From the NCBI GenBank assembly GCA_013214245.1, contig JABSQE010000118.1:1-6223 (forward strand): a stretch of 6,223 nucleotides of DNA. The letters are read 5' to 3'. Position numbers and translations under genes: made by a program. Positions 1 through 6,223 of this stretch are shown piece by piece (position 1 is the stretch's first letter; each line of letters starts with the position of its first letter). Source of the stretch: Hyphomicrobiaceae bacterium (GTDB lineage Bacteria > Pseudomonadota > Alphaproteobacteria > Rhizobiales > Hyphomicrobiaceae). The notes below the pieces were generated by a model that saw nothing but the letters and a program-made list of their open reading frames with translations, was not told the origin of the DNA and did no database searches.

Positions 1-453
1 GTCAAGGTGATTTGTAGGCTCATCCAATAGCAGAAGATCTGGTTTTGATGCTAAAATACGCGCAAGCGCAGCGCGACGTGCTTCGCCGCCAGATAAGTGC
101 GCAGTGCTCTCCGAACCACTCAGCCCAAGTTCGCTTAAAAAAAATCGTGCTCGATAAGAGTCCTCTTTGTCATCAAATACACACTCTACATAATTACTTA
201 CTGTTGAATAGGGTCTGAGGTCAGGTTCTTGAGGCAAATATTGGACACGCAAACCAGGCTGTAAAAACTGCTCGGCACTGTCTGGCTCAATAATTCCCGC
301 GGCAACTTTTAAAAGCGTTGATTTACCACAACCATTTCTGCCGACTAGTCCTATACGATCTGAAATATTTACCTGAAGATCAGCACCTGTTAATAATGGT
401 GTTCCTCCAAATGTTAAGTGAACATCCTTCAACGTTAAAAAGGGACTACCCAT
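1..453 (-). CDS. uup: ABC-F family ATPase, Uup-type, N-terminal part (3' end beyond the left edge)
   Basis: This is the first nucleotide-binding domain of an ABC-F protein, a soluble twin-ATPase family that acts on ribosomes (translation or DNA-associated roles for Uup) and is not a transporter. The 151 visible residues start MGSPFLTLKDV. Motifs are in the expected order: Walker A GRNGCGKST (38-46), Q-loop glutamine in YLPQEPD (Q75), ABC signature LSGGE (120-124), Walker B LLLLDEP (about 140-146), then TNHLD, where the window ends. The short spacing from Walker A to signature and the TNHLD ending are typical of ABC-F N-terminal domains. The linker and second ATPase domain lie outside the window. 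The start matches the usual family N-terminus, but no Shine-Dalgarno sequence is visible just upstream. It begins 56 bases after the purA stop on the same strand, so co-transcription with purA is likely. The Uup subgroup is inferred; another ABC-F member is possible. Confidence 0.9.
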   Translation of the reverse strand, partial: MGSPFLTLKDVHLTFGGTPLLTGADLQVNISDRIGLVGRNGCGKSTLLKVAAGIIEPDSAEQFLQPGLRVQYLPQEPDLRPYSTVSNYVECVFDDKEDSYRARFFLSELGLSGSESTAHLSGGEARRAALARILASKPDLLLLDEPTNHLD

Positions 454-509
454 AGTAATTAATACAATCTATCTGTTAACTAATACTAAATACTTATCTA
501 ATATGATGT

Positions 510-1802
510 TTAGATTTCGAATGGATCGCGCACTATGATCGTATCGTCACGCTGAGGGCTAGTTGAAAGCAGCACAACAGGACACTCAATCAACTTCTCA
601 ATATAGCGTACATACCTCATAGCCTGCATGGGCAGATCTGTCCATGTTCGAGTGCCCAGCGTTGTCTCGGACCAGCCTTCTAGGGTTTTATAGATTGGAA
701 CAACATGTTCTTGTGTGCTAAGGCCTGCCGACAGTCGATCAACACGTTTTCCATTAAGTTCATAACCAACACATACTTTGATATTTGGAAAATTATCTAA
801 AACGTCAAGTTTCGTCAACACTAGGCCGGTAATACCAGACACCCTTATCATCTGACGCACAAGCGCTGCATCAAACCAACCACAGCGACGTTTGCGACCA
901 GTTACGACGCCAAACTCATTTCCGCGCTCCCCTAAAAGGCGGCCAGTTTCATCTGTAAGCTCTGTAGGAAACGGTCCAGATCCAACCCGTGTTGTATAAG
1001 CTTTTGAAATGCCAAGAATATTACCGAGCACACCAGGGCCCATTCCTGAACCGATAGCAGCTTGTGCAGCTACGGTGTTTGAAGATGTTACGAACGGATA
1101 TGTACCATGATCAACATCAAGCATCGAACCCTGGGCACCCTCGAATAAAATACGTTTATCCTCACGCCGCAGCTGATCCAGTAAATCCCATGTTATGTCA
1201 ATGTAGGGTAGAATTTGAGGTGCTATCTCCTTAAGCTTGCAAACTAAATCTGTGCAATCTAATTCGAGCTTGCCTAAGCCGCGACGTATAGCATTGTGGT
1301 GCACTAGAAGCCAACGCACCTTAGCCTCCAGCTTATCTAAATTCTTAAGATCCTGTACGCGGATGGCACGGCGTCCTACTTTATCTTCATAAGCTGGTCC
1401 TATACCTCGGCCGGTAGTACCGATCTTGCATGTGCCTGCTGCTTCTTCGCGCATAATGTCTAATGTTCTGTGAAGAGGTAGAATTAGTGTTGCATTCTCC
1501 GCAATACGCAGATTTGAACGACTGATTTCAACACCCTGATTTTTTAAGGTTTTGATTTCAGCGACAAGCGCCCAAGGATCTACAACTACGCCGTTGCCAA
1601 TTATAGAGAGTTTACCAGGCCGCACAACGCCTGAAGGCAACAATGAAAGTTTATAGACATGGTTGTTTATAACCAATGTATGACCTGCATTATGGCCACC
1701 CTGAAAACGAACCACGCCGTCAGCACGCTCCGATAACCAGTCGACGATTTTTCCTTTACCCTCGTCCCCCCATTGCGCACCAACGACAACAACATTTGCC
1801 AT
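510..1802 (-). CDS. purA: Adenylosuccinate synthetase
   Basis: PurA joins IMP and aspartate using GTP to make adenylosuccinate, the first committed step from IMP to AMP, in the cytosol. The 430-residue length is normal for bacterial PurA. Visible motifs: QWGDEGKGK (10-18) with catalytic Asp13, GGHNAGHT (35-42) with catalytic His41, the IMP-loop signature GTTGRGIGPAYEDK (128-141), FEGAQGSMLDVDHGTYPF (220-237), TRVGSGPFPTE (271-281), TGRKRRCGW (301-309), the guanine-recognition TKLD (330-333) and the C-terminal STSPQRDDTI (413-422). No key residue is missing. The ATG at 1802 is supported by AGGA at 1810-1813 (minus strand), 7 bases upstream, and by the family N-terminus. The gene lies 171 bases downstream of the old stop of the MuiA-like pseudogene and just upstream of the ABC-F gene. 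I found no purine-repressor operator or convincing promoter. Confidence 0.98.
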   Translation of the reverse strand: MANVVVVGAQWGDEGKGKIVDWLSERADGVVRFQGGHNAGHTLVINNHVYKLSLLPSGVVRPGKLSIIGNGVVVDPWALVAEIKTLKNQGVEISRSNLRIAENATLILPLHRTLDIMREEAAGTCKIGTTGRGIGPAYEDKVGRRAIRVQDLKNLDKLEAKVRWLLVHHNAIRRGLGKLELDCTDLVCKLKEIAPQILPYIDITWDLLDQLRREDKRILFEGAQGSMLDVDHGTYPFVTSSNTVAAQAAIGSGMGPGVLGNILGISKAYTTRVGSGPFPTELTDETGRLLGERGNEFGVVTGRKRRCGWFDAALVRQMIRVSGITGLVLTKLDVLDNFPNIKVCVGYELNGKRVDRLSAGLSTQEHVVPIYKTLEGWSETTLGTRTWTDLPMQAMRYVRYIEKLIECPVVLLSTSPQRDDTIIVRDPFEI

Positions 1803-1936
1803 TCCAAAATCCTGTAAAAGTGTTTCTTATGTCGTATTACTAGTTTGTCCTTTATTTGCTAATCTTCCAGAGAAATCTTAAGGTAAATGAACAAAAGAGT
1901 TAATCTGCCCTTTAGTTTAATTCAACACGGATACAC

Positions 1937-1968
1937 AACCAACTACAAATCTGTTAGGATTGTTGGTT
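1937..1968. other. Hairpin between the pseudogene and purA (possible relic terminator)
   Basis: AACCAAC (1937-1943) is perfectly complementary to GTTGGTT (1962-1968). Inside it AATC (1948-1951) pairs with GATT (1958-1961), leaving a 6-base loop and a one-sided 4-base bulge (1944-1947). On the minus strand it begins 5 bases past the original stop (1974-1976) of the MuiA-like gene, where an intrinsic terminator would sit. Neither strand has a run of T after the stem, so function is uncertain. It may be a decayed terminator or a chance fold in the purA leader. Confidence 0.35.
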
Positions 1969-1973
1969 ATACG

Positions 1974-3390
1974 TTATAGACTATAGCTTATCTGGTTTTC
2001 TGAAGGCCATGATAAAGCGTAACCGAAATCGATTATATACTACTGATCTGAAGTCAACCTAACTTCCCAGGCTATAACACCGTTACGGTCCTTGACGTTA
2101 AGTCCTGAAGGTTTAGTTTGGCCAAAGAGTTTAACTTTGATGCTTTGGTTAAGTGATACGGGTCTCTGGTCAATAATCGAGTATGAAATGGCCGTACATG
2201 AGGATTTTTTTATAAATTTTTTAAACTTTTTCTGATCTATCAGTGAAGATAAAATTATACCAGTCTTACTACGTACTACGTAGCTCAGAAGTTTTACTGT
2301 AAATTACACGCTCGACTTTGTCTGCGCCAAAACCAAGTTCAAGATCCTCACCGCCAGCCAACTGGGATATGTGCCCTTTGCCAACAAAAGCTTGGTCTCT
2401 AAACAGCATCGTTTGCCGCTTAAAATTGGGGCAACACCAAGTGGAAATATTACCTTGGTATAGAGATAACCACACGGTTCTAATTTTGGAACAGCACGTA
2501 TCACTAATGAAGGTTCAAGCTAAATTGTCTTGATTTTTAAAATTGTAATACTACCAGTATTTTCCAACGTTTACAAGCAAGGTATTTCATAAAGAACTTG
2601 ATTATCATAGAGATCCAATTCAGTATTTCTCTGCCCAATGTGGGATTTAACAATGTTAAGGCTTTTGCCATGTTTCAAACTCTTACCGTTTGTCTTTAGA
2701 TTATTCAAATCTTTTGGTATTTCTTTAAGTGATGCTAAAGTCTTTTACGTGTACTTTAATCGTCTAAGGAAGCCTACAGTCACTGGATAAAATTCTGGCG
2801 AACTGTTTCGCCCACTCGGCCTTGAAGTAGAGAACATTATTGCAATATCTCTCCACACTTCTCCTGTGCTCTGTATTATTGACGCGCGTCGAACAATAAC
2901 CAACTTTGATGGTACATTGCGCGAGCCAGTTTCAAGCCGAGCATCATATGTTGATTGCCAGCTCACATCGTGAACTTGGTAACTGACTAATAGATCAACT
3001 TTTAAATCTTCTCTGGCAATTACACTAACTTTGGCCTCAGTTTGTTGAATTTGCCGAGGAGATAGTTGGATCAATTTTTTTAGAGCCTTAATACATCTTT
3101 CTACTTTGTGCATCTTAAAACGTTGATTTAATAGTGATTTCTTTATAACAGACAAACTAGTTTCAATTAAAGTGAGCAATTGCACCCAATCTTCGTGTAA
3201 CCTCGTATGTTTTTTAGAAATATCATTACCAACAACAGGCAAAAATGCAAGGTTTTCAATATATCGCTTCTGTATTTCATAAACCTCCACTTCCGCCTGC
3301 AGAGTCTCATAAACGTTCTTTTGAAGCTGTCAGAATACAAACAAAAACAGTTACCAAAATAAGGCGTACACAACTCTTCGATCCTGCATT
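1974..3390 (-). pseudogene. Degraded DUF4139 / mucoidy-inhibitor (MuiA-like) family gene
   Basis: Recognisable protein runs from about 3329 to the old stop TAA at 1974-1976, nearly all in one frame. In order: a helical coiled-coil part (about 3329-3010, containing YIENLAFLP and EDWVQLLTLI); the DUF4139 core VSYQVHDVSWQSTYDARL (2987-2934) and STGEVWRDIAIMFSTSRPSG (2870-2811); LYEIP; RAVPKLEPCGYLYTK; MLFRDQAFVGKGHISQLAGG and LELGFGADKV; then ISYSIIDQRPVSLNQSIKV, NVKDRNGVIAWEVRL and IDFGYALSWPSENQ. These match the order of conserved blocks I know for the family. Lesions: stops at 2745-2747, 2571-2573, 2520-2522 and 2040-2042; a net one-base loss near 2410-2417; and a 7-bp duplication at 2267-2282 that restores frame. 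The N-terminal DUF4140 domain is not found; two more in-frame stops (3330-3332, 3351-3353) and a signal-peptide-like stretch in another frame precede the coiled coil. Family members are envelope-associated proteins of unclear function. The 5' boundary is approximate. Confidence 0.93.
2267..2282. repeat. 7-bp tandem duplication inside the MuiA-like pseudogene
   Basis: The plus strand reads tactacg twice (2267-2273 and 2274-2280) followed by ta, a period of exactly 7 over 16 bases. On the coding (minus) strand, removing one copy joins SKTSELRS directly to KTGIILSS in a single frame. The duplication is therefore a clear lesion that shifts the frame by one base and offsets the earlier one-base loss near 2410-2417. 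Replication slippage is the simplest origin. Confidence 0.85.
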
Positions 3391-3852
3391 TTGCTAACAC
3401 AAAACTGTATGTTTGTAATTCATATTATCGCGAGACCTTTACCGACAAGACATGTTATGTAAACCGTGTACTAGATTAATGTCCTTATTGTAAATCTAAA
3501 GAAATAGCGCTTTTTATCTAAGCGCCTACCAACAGACTCAGTTGAAAATCTTGATTTCAATTTAATGCTCACGGCGGGATGCAGACTGTAATCTAGTTGT
3601 TTTAAAGAATGAAAGTATTCTAGCTAAATGTTAAAGTTCTAATTGAAGGCGATTTAAATGTATATCTCAAATTTTTATATTAAAATACAACAAGCGACTA
3701 GAGTGTGGGTTCTAATGAAAGCTTTTTTTGCGATAAAATCTATAGCTATGTTTTTTTAAGACATATCGGTTTTAAAGATTAAAGTCGGTTTTCAATTAAA
3801 AATTAATTTAGAAAAATTTGTTTTACTAATAGCAGATATTTAGGAAAATGGC
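3391..3852. other. AT-rich spacer between the pseudogene and the DUF2189 gene
   Basis: This divergent gap should hold the start region of the MuiA-like gene (minus) and the promoter of the DUF2189 gene (plus). It is AT-rich, with many A and T runs, especially from 3660 to 3840. I looked in all minus-strand frames for the missing DUF4140 domain and recognised nothing. One 50-codon open run (3474-3623, minus, in the pseudogene frame) matches nothing I know and lacks a start. No promoter is clear enough to place. Confidence 0.6.
3842..3845 (+). promoter_or_regulatory. Ribosome binding site fixing a GTG start
   Basis: AGGA lies 7 bases before the GTG at 3853. A nearer ATG at 3848 is only 2 bases from the AGGA and reads ATG GCG TGA, a dead two-codon frame whose stop overlaps the GTG. 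The spacing therefore selects GTG as the start of the DUF2189 gene. Confidence 0.7.
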
Positions 3853-4641
3853 GTGAATAAATCAAATCAAAATCACAGTTCGAAAACTCTACCTATTAAA
3901 CAACTAACTTTTCAGGACATATTAGATGTTTTTTTTATAGGTTTAAGCGATTTTTTGACTGCCCCTGCGTTTGGCTTATTCTTTGGAAGTATCTTTGCTA
4001 TGGGCGGATTAACTATTACAGTCCTTGTTTTTCAATTTGGTGCTTATTGGATACTCTATCCATTCGTTATTGGCTTTGCACTAATAGGTCCCTTCATCGC
4101 AGCTGGTCTCTATGATGTTTCGAGACGTAAACATAGCGACCTTCCACTAAAATGGTCCGAGGTTCTTGGTGTTATCTGGCTTCAGCGCAGTAGAGAATTC
4201 AGTTGGATGGCAGTAGTTACTCTCTTTATTTTTTGGATTTGGATATACCTAGCTCGAACTCTAGTTGCTATTTTCTTTGGCTTTCAGGGCTTCGCAACAT
4301 TTGGCGGGTTCATTGAAGCTGTAATGACAACACCAAAAGGCTGGATATTCCTTCTAGTCGGCCATGGCATGGGTGCTATTATAGCTTTAGTTTTATTTTG
4401 TTTGACGGTTATCTCATATCCATTGCTGCTAGACAAGAATGTAGATTTTGTTACCGCGATGATTACAAGTATAAATGTAGTGTGTAAGTCTCCAGCGGTA
4501 ATGTTGACCTGGGGCGTATTTGTGGTCTCAGCTGTTGTCATATCGGCAATACCAGCTTTTACAGGTCTGTTAATTACACTGCCAGTGCTAGGTCATGCTA
4601 CATGGCATCTTTACACAAGGGCTACCATAAAAAATAATTAG
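3853..4641 (+). CDS. DUF2189 domain integral membrane protein, function unknown
   Basis: This 262-residue protein is an inner-membrane protein of the DUF2189 family, whose function is not established. A polar N-terminus (about 1-20) leads into FQDILDVFFIGLSDFLTAPA, then about five or six hydrophobic segments (roughly 38-60, 66-88, 116-142, 163-188, 218-244). Family hallmarks: GFALIGPFIAAGLYDVSRR (74-92), SYPLLLDKNVDFVTAMITS (188-206), KSPAVMLTW (212-220) and LPVLGHATWHLY (243-254). The length is normal and no lesion is seen, in contrast to the neighbouring pseudogene. The start is GTG, chosen from AGGA 7 bases upstream and because the nearby ATG is immediately closed by TGA. It stands alone: a spacer of several hundred bases precedes it and about 1 kb separates it from hisS, so it probably has its own promoter. 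No terminator hairpin with a T-run was found after the stop. Assignment is from remembered family motifs, not a search. Confidence 0.9.
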   Translation: MNKSNQNHSSKTLPIKQLTFQDILDVFFIGLSDFLTAPAFGLFFGSIFAMGGLTITVLVFQFGAYWILYPFVIGFALIGPFIAAGLYDVSRRKHSDLPLKWSEVLGVIWLQRSREFSWMAVVTLFIFWIWIYLARTLVAIFFGFQGFATFGGFIEAVMTTPKGWIFLLVGHGMGAIIALVLFCLTVISYPLLLDKNVDFVTAMITSINVVCKSPAVMLTWGVFVVSAVVISAIPAFTGLLITLPVLGHATWHLYTRATIKNN

Positions 4642-5652
4642 CACGCCATTAGTAATAACCTAAAACTATCTGTTAAAAATCTTCGCCTGAGCCTACCTAG
4701 CTTTTGATTTGATCGATACCGATTAGGCTGGTTCAAAACAACTTACAGATTGAGGTAATAACCATTCTATTATTTGCTACAGAAAACATATCGCAATCGA
4801 GCTTTCTCACCTCCGACAATCGTATTAGACGAATATTCTATTCGCACAACGGCATTAGCGGTACCAGTAAGTCTCAAAACCTATCCTAGGTGGCTAGTCC
4901 TGTAAAAATTTGTAAATTAATTTTTTTATCATTGCCAATGTGCTTAAAAATTCTAGTAACACAGACGGAATTGTTTTGAAAACAAGAAAGTAATATTTCA
5001 AATTAAATTTAGTAGTATTTTTTTTTAGATCAAAAATTTATTTGCTAGGTATTTGCTTAATTATGCTTGAGGCAGCAATTGATATTTCAGCATCTTAGCT
5101 ATACATCTGAACGTTTGGTAACGAAAAAACAATCTGCAAAATGTGGTAAAAAAATAGATTTCTATAAAATCAGCGTTGTTTTTTTCGATAAAAGTTAGTT
5201 GTGCGACAGCTGTAATTTTGCTTTATTAGTTGTTGTGAGATGTAATTACCGATATAGTGTTAGCTTGTTGATGTTCTTAAAAAAAGCGTATCGAATGTGA
5301 AAGACCGATTAAGCTACATGCAGTAGTTAGACATTTTAACGAAATTGATGCTGCACACGACCTAAGGGTGGTATAAATCTAGAACAGAGCGTAAGCTTCG
5401 GACTCTTGTCTTGTAAAGCCCAAATTTAGATATAAATTGCTGTAATTTTAAAGTATTAGCTTTATGTCTACACTAGTTTGATTGTGTAGAGCTAGTTTGT
5501 ATTCAAATAATAGGTCAACAATTTAAGTTAAAAAAGCGTTTAGTCGCGGCTTAATCAACAAATAAGGTTGGCAAGCTTGCACATTTGCAGCCCAAATATA
5601 TGGGGCTTACAAAACACTCGCAATAACATAAAGTGCGAACGAAGGCAGGCAT
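4642..5652. other. 1-kb spacer between the DUF2189 gene and hisS
   Basis: No gene is supported here. Composition is uneven: by hand count 4801-4900 is 46% GC, while 4981-5040 is 13% GC. The GC-richer patch holds short protein-like runs on both strands (plus 4713-4889, minus 4770-4880) that I cannot assign, so it may be the worn remnant of another gene. From about 4900 onward the sequence is full of A and T runs and stops in every frame, apart from short unassignable runs. AGCCTA (4690-4695) and TAGGCT (4723-4728) form a weak inverted repeat. The last 80 bases contain the two small dyads described separately. Confidence 0.6.
5571..5607. other. Palindrome and small hairpin in the hisS leader
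   Basis: GCAAGCTTGC (5571-5580) is a perfect 10-bp palindrome. Nine bases beyond it ends an 8-base gap, and AGCCC (5589-5593) then pairs with GGGCT (5603-5607) around a 9-base AT loop. Both lie within about 85 bases of the hisS start. They could be a regulator site or leader structure, but neither is long enough to exclude chance and no T-run follows. No T-box is expected in this lineage and none of its elements was recognised. Confidence 0.3.
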
Positions 5653-6223
5653 ATGGCAAGAAAGTTAAAAGCAAACCGACTTGGGGCACGTCTTCCAAAA
5701 GGGCTCCGAGATTTAGAAGCAGATGAGATCCGTTCTGTACGGCGAATTCTTGATATTATTAGTGAGGTTTATGAGCGGTATGGTTTCGAACCGCTTGAAA
5801 CTCCAGCACTTGAATTTACTGATGCACTAGGCAAATTTCTACCGGATTCAGATCGCCCTAACGAGGGTGTCTTTTCACTACAAGATGAAAATAAACAATG
5901 GATGTCTTTGCGCTATGATATGACCGCACCTTTAGCCCGCCACGTGGCTGAAAATTACCAGCGTATTATTAAACCATTCCGTAGATATACTTCAGGGCCT
6001 GTATGGCGCAATGAGAAACCAGGTCCAGGTCGTTTCCGCCAATTCATACAATGTGATGCTGATACTGTAGGCACTACTAGTATAGCAGCCGATGCAGAGA
6101 TCTGCATGCTTGCTGCGGATACTATGGAACGACTTGGTTTTAATCCTGAGGATTATATTATTCGAGTTAACAATAGAAAAATTCTCGATAGCTTGCTGAT
6201 GAACATCGGGATTGACCCGGAAA
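5653..6223 (+). CDS. hisS: Histidyl-tRNA synthetase, N-terminal part (3' end beyond the right edge)
   Basis: HisRS attaches histidine to tRNA-His using ATP; it is a class II synthetase acting as a cytosolic dimer. The first 190 residues are present. Visible features: RLPKGLRD (13-20) at the start of the catalytic domain, YGFEPLETPALE (43-54) around motif 1, RYDMTAPLARHVAEN (87-101), and motif 2 as WRNEKPGPGRFRQF (118-131) followed by QCDADTVG (133-140). The RYDxTAP and GPGRFRQF wording is the divergent alphaproteobacterial type, closer to eukaryotic HisRS than to the RPEGT and RHERPQKGRYRQF form of E. coli. The ATG is supported by GAAGG at 5641-5645, 7 bases upstream, and by a family-like N-terminus. 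Motif 3, the HisA loops and the anticodon-binding domain are outside the window. No frameshift or stop is seen. The 1-kb gap upstream argues for its own promoter. Confidence 0.97.
   Translation, partial: MARKLKANRLGARLPKGLRDLEADEIRSVRRILDIISEVYERYGFEPLETPALEFTDALGKFLPDSDRPNEGVFSLQDENKQWMSLRYDMTAPLARHVAENYQRIIKPFRRYTSGPVWRNEKPGPGRFRQFIQCDADTVGTTSIAADAEICMLAADTMERLGFNPEDYIIRVNNRKILDSLLMNIGIDPE

Noticed and set aside
2318..2533. 71-codon plus-strand ORF
   Set aside because: It lies antisense to the conserved pseudogene blocks RAVPKLEPCG and FRDQAFVGKG and is a shadow of them.
2745..3290. 181-codon open frame on the minus strand read as an independent gene
   Set aside because: It begins at a GTG inside a coiled coil and ends at a stop inside the DUF4139 region; conserved family sequence continues on both sides in the same frame, so it is a fragment of the pseudogene.
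1974..3329. Programmed frameshifting or stop-codon recoding to make a functional DUF4139 protein
   Set aside because: The lesions are four stops of two kinds plus a deletion and a tandem duplication, without slippery sites or a shared context, and purA and the DUF2189 gene terminate normally at TAA and TAG.
3167..3400. 77-codon minus-strand ORF, cysteine-rich
   Set aside because: It overlaps the coiled-coil part of the pseudogene in a different frame and has no family resemblance.
3474..3623. 50-codon open run upstream of the pseudogene in its frame, as a possible missing N-terminal domain
   Set aside because: The translated run shows none of the DUF4140 pattern and no start codon or ribosome binding site was seen; a run this short can occur by chance.
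4284..4541. 85-codon minus-strand ORF
   Set aside because: It is fully antisense to the well-supported DUF2189 gene.
4690..4745. tRNA-like segment with GGTTCAAA
   Set aside because: No acceptor stem, anticodon arm or CCA end can be paired around it.
4713..4889. 59-codon plus-strand open run after the DUF2189 gene
   Set aside because: No start with a ribosome binding site, no recognised family, and the opposite strand of the same patch looks equally protein-like.
5287..5382. Short plus-strand protein-like run containing RHFNEIDAAHDLRVV
   Set aside because: Only about 30 codons, bounded by stops, with no start and no family recognised.
5406..5437. TTGTCT and TATAAA as a hisS promoter
   Set aside because: The spacing is 19 bases, the match is poor and AT-rich sequence yields many such pairs by chance.

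Overview
The window looks like part of an AT-rich, gene-poor alphaproteobacterial genome. The hisS fragment has the alphaproteobacterial form of class II motif 2 (RNEKPGPGRFRQF), and purA and the ABC-F gene read as ordinary proteobacterial proteins. The four intact or edge-truncated genes cover 3106 of 6223 bases, about half the window. Most of the rest is one eroded gene plus AT-rich spacer. This pattern suggests a lineage in genome reduction, such as a host-restricted symbiont. I cannot name the species.

Layout, left to right. On the minus strand are the N-terminal 151 residues of an ABC-F ATPase of Uup type (453 down to the left edge), preceded by a complete purA (1802 down to 510); only 56 bases separate them. 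Upstream of purA on the same strand, 1974 to about 3390 holds a pseudogene of the DUF4139 / mucoidy-inhibitor (MuiA-like) family. It can be followed almost to its original C-terminus through four in-frame stops, a one-base loss and a 7-bp tandem duplication that puts the frame back. On the plus strand follow an intact DUF2189 integral membrane protein (3853-4641), a 1-kb spacer, and the first 190 codons of hisS (5653 to the right edge).

The intact genes do not form one pathway. PurA commits IMP to AMP synthesis, HisRS charges tRNA-His, the ABC-F protein probably acts at the ribosome, and the DUF2189 protein has no known function. Housekeeping genes are kept intact while an envelope-associated accessory gene between them is being lost. 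I found no mobile element, CRISPR array, RNA gene, toxin-antitoxin pair or defence system, and no sign of a novel multi-gene system. The most informative content is the pseudogene, whose individual lesions can be read base by base.
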